This document shows positions 63,165 through 64,000 of a stretch of DNA of 64,000 nt, piece by piece. The stretch's first letter is position 1. Each line of letters begins with the position of its first letter. The DNA is taken from NCBI GenBank assembly GCA_015478665.1, contig JADMII010000003.1, forward strand, positions 1 through 64,000. The letters are read 5' to 3'. Source of the DNA: Dehalococcoidia bacterium (GTDB taxonomy: Bacteria > Chloroflexota > Dehalococcoidia > DSTF01 > JACRBR01). A program made the translations under genes and the position numbers. The notes beneath the pieces are model-generated. The model was not told the origin of the DNA. It made no database searches and worked only from the letters and a program-made list of their open reading frames with translations.

Positions 63165-63368
63165 CCGTCACCTCCGGCGCGCCCAGGCTCGCCCGCCAAA
63201 CGCGCTGTCCAGGAAGTATCGACCAGAACCCGTCCGTGCTTTGCGGCGCTGGAGGGGCGCCACTGGCGCCGGATGCCCGCATAGCGAGATTCAGCGCGGC
63301 TCGCCACGCCTTGGTGCGCGCGCCCGTGAGTTCGAACCGCCTGCCTCAGGCGCCGTGCGCCCGGCCGG

Positions 63369-63845
63369 TCAGTCGTTCGTTGCGGGTGTGATTAGGTTAA
63401 CGCTGTCGGCGGTTGGCTCCTCGATCGCTTCGACGCGCTCAGGACGGAGCCCCGCGTTCACCGCGCGGTGCTGGAGCCGGTGTCCTTGCGGCCGATGGAT
63501 CCGCTCCCGGACGACGAGGCGCCTGGCGACGACGAACTCCTCCTCCAGGATGGAGCGGGAGACCGACCCGTCGGGCAGTGTCTCGACCTCTCCCGAATCG
63601 TGCTCAACCGCGGGCGGCGGCGTGCTCCGTCGTCTGCGCCTCTTCCTCTGGCGTGCTGCGTAGGTGACACGTGATGCGGGCGTGGCGAAGACGAAGCGGG
63701 TGAGAGGACGTTCGTCCTCCCACCCGGCTCCAACGGCGAGAGGGCGCCGGACCGGCGCCAACTCTATCGCCGGTTGAACCCGTCGTCCGTGGAGTCGCCA
63801 GCTTCGACGCGCTCCTTGCGGAGATCGCCGCTCACCGTCTCCCAC
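63369..63845 (-). CDS. DUF2382-like stress protein fragment, start uncertain
   Basis: The track ORF has 158 residues, but only the C-terminal roughly 75 residues are convincing: SILEEEFVVARRLVVRERIHRPQ..LRPERVEAIEEP follows the EEE.VVEKR.VVRE.I pattern of DUF2382 (YsnF/AvaK) proteins. The N-terminal half is Arg-rich and overlaps the end of the next gene, and no good start codon exists between, so either the start is wrong or a frameshift has joined shadows. Possibly the remnant of a second DUF2382 domain. Confidence 0.45.
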   Translation of the reverse strand: MGDGERRSPQGARRSWRLHGRRVQPAIELAPVRRPLAVGAGWEDERPLTRFVFATPASRVTYAARQRKRRRRRSTPPPAVEHDSGEVETLPDGSVSRSILEEEFVVARRLVVRERIHRPQGHRLQHRAVNAGLRPERVEAIEEPTADSVNLITPATND

Positions 63846-64000
63846 CGCGTCTCTTCGGCCCTGCCCAGAGCGACCTCCTCCTTCGCCGGCGCCGCCGTTT
63901 CGATGACGGGCTCTTCGTCGGTCACCGATACGGAGTGATCGCCAAGTCCCTCATCCGGCCGCAGCGGGCGGTCGACGGGCGTGCGCTCGACATCCTGGCT
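63764..64000 (-). CDS. DUF2382 (YsnF/AvaK)-like protein, C-terminal part cut by window edge
   Basis: Minus-strand frame open from the window edge to a TAG at 63764-63766, 78 residues seen; not in the ORF track. EEPVIETAAPAKEEVALGRAEETRWETVSGDLRKERVEAG matches the end of a DUF2382 domain (charged strand/helix repeats with KEEV.LG and R.E.V). Such proteins respond to general, salt or oxidative stress; mechanism unknown. The rest of the gene lies outside the window. Confidence 0.65.
   Translation of the reverse strand, partial: SQDVERTPVDRPLRPDEGLGDHSVSVTDEEPVIETAAPAKEEVALGRAEETRWETVSGDLRKERVEAGDSTDDGFNRR

Noticed and set aside
61560-63284. 574-aa plus ORF
   Set aside because: Antisense to the HD-GYP gene and Arg/Glu-rich.
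63311-63350. GTTCGAACC string suggesting a tRNA T-arm
   Set aside because: The flanking bases do not form the T stem or an acceptor stem.

Overview
The window is a GC-rich bacterial chromosome segment, densely coding on both strands. No phage or IS element is visible, and I found no rRNA, tRNA or CRISPR. The gene mix suggests a Chloroflexota-like lineage, though this is an inference from gene content and no marker phylogeny was possible. Pointers are an LL-diaminopimelate-type aminotransferase, an archaeal-type class I aldolase, many secreted proteins with Thr/Pro linkers, SipW/TasA-type secretion, and a tmRNA tag ending in LALAA. Several genes appear to be transcribed as leaderless or nearly leaderless mRNAs, with a TANNNT box 5-10 nt before the ATG.

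Layout. 1-1286: 3'-truncated RelA/SpoT (minus). 1560-3005: a coupled set of small exported or membrane proteins of unknown function. 3070-4359: hisS. 4784-6798: a SipW-type signal peptidase flanked by two of its probable substrates (TasA-like). 6984-10839: GNAT, then an overlapping run prfA / Rdx thioredoxin-like / prmC / small NTF2-like / alpha-beta hydrolase. 10883-13938: a GGDEF plus HD-GYP regulator and a membrane protein. 13975-31427: a large cell-surface polysaccharide region with two LbH acetyltransferases, two big secreted glycoside-hydrolase-like proteins, a secreted protein sharing a Cys-rich module with one of them, a four-gene glycosyltransferase/epimerase operon, a MOT1 molybdate transporter behind a ModE-like operator, and a Wzx-type flippase.

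31645-41761 is mostly housekeeping: Xer recombinase, class I aldolase, aminotransferase, HflX, DinB-like, HNH protein, CapA lipoprotein, and a serine-biosynthesis pair (class V aminotransferase and SerA). 41935-46152: two tandem Flp pilins divergent from two GT-C-like membrane proteins. 46217-48301: a CaCA-family cation exchanger with a TPR partner, preceded by a clear yybP-ykoY (Mn2+) riboswitch with a transcription terminator, then a small Cys-rich protein. 48756-53927: J-domain-like protein without HPD, diguanylate cyclase, CtpA protease, smpB and tmRNA. 54034-61798: catalase-peroxidase KatG and a lipid-modification group (acyl-ACP desaturase-like, SDR, FAD amine-oxidase-like, DUF1365, cyclopropane synthase-like). 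61758-64000: a 7TM HD-GYP protein and two DUF2382-like stress proteins cut by the window edge.

Themes. Three c-di-GMP enzymes (10883, 50285, 61758) sit near matrix protein, exopolysaccharide and pilus genes, which fits a surface-attachment or biofilm lifestyle. Metal and oxidative stress handling is represented by the Mn riboswitch/exchanger, KatG and the lipid-modification genes. Trans-translation (SmpB/tmRNA) and release factor maturation (prfA/prmC) are both encoded locally.
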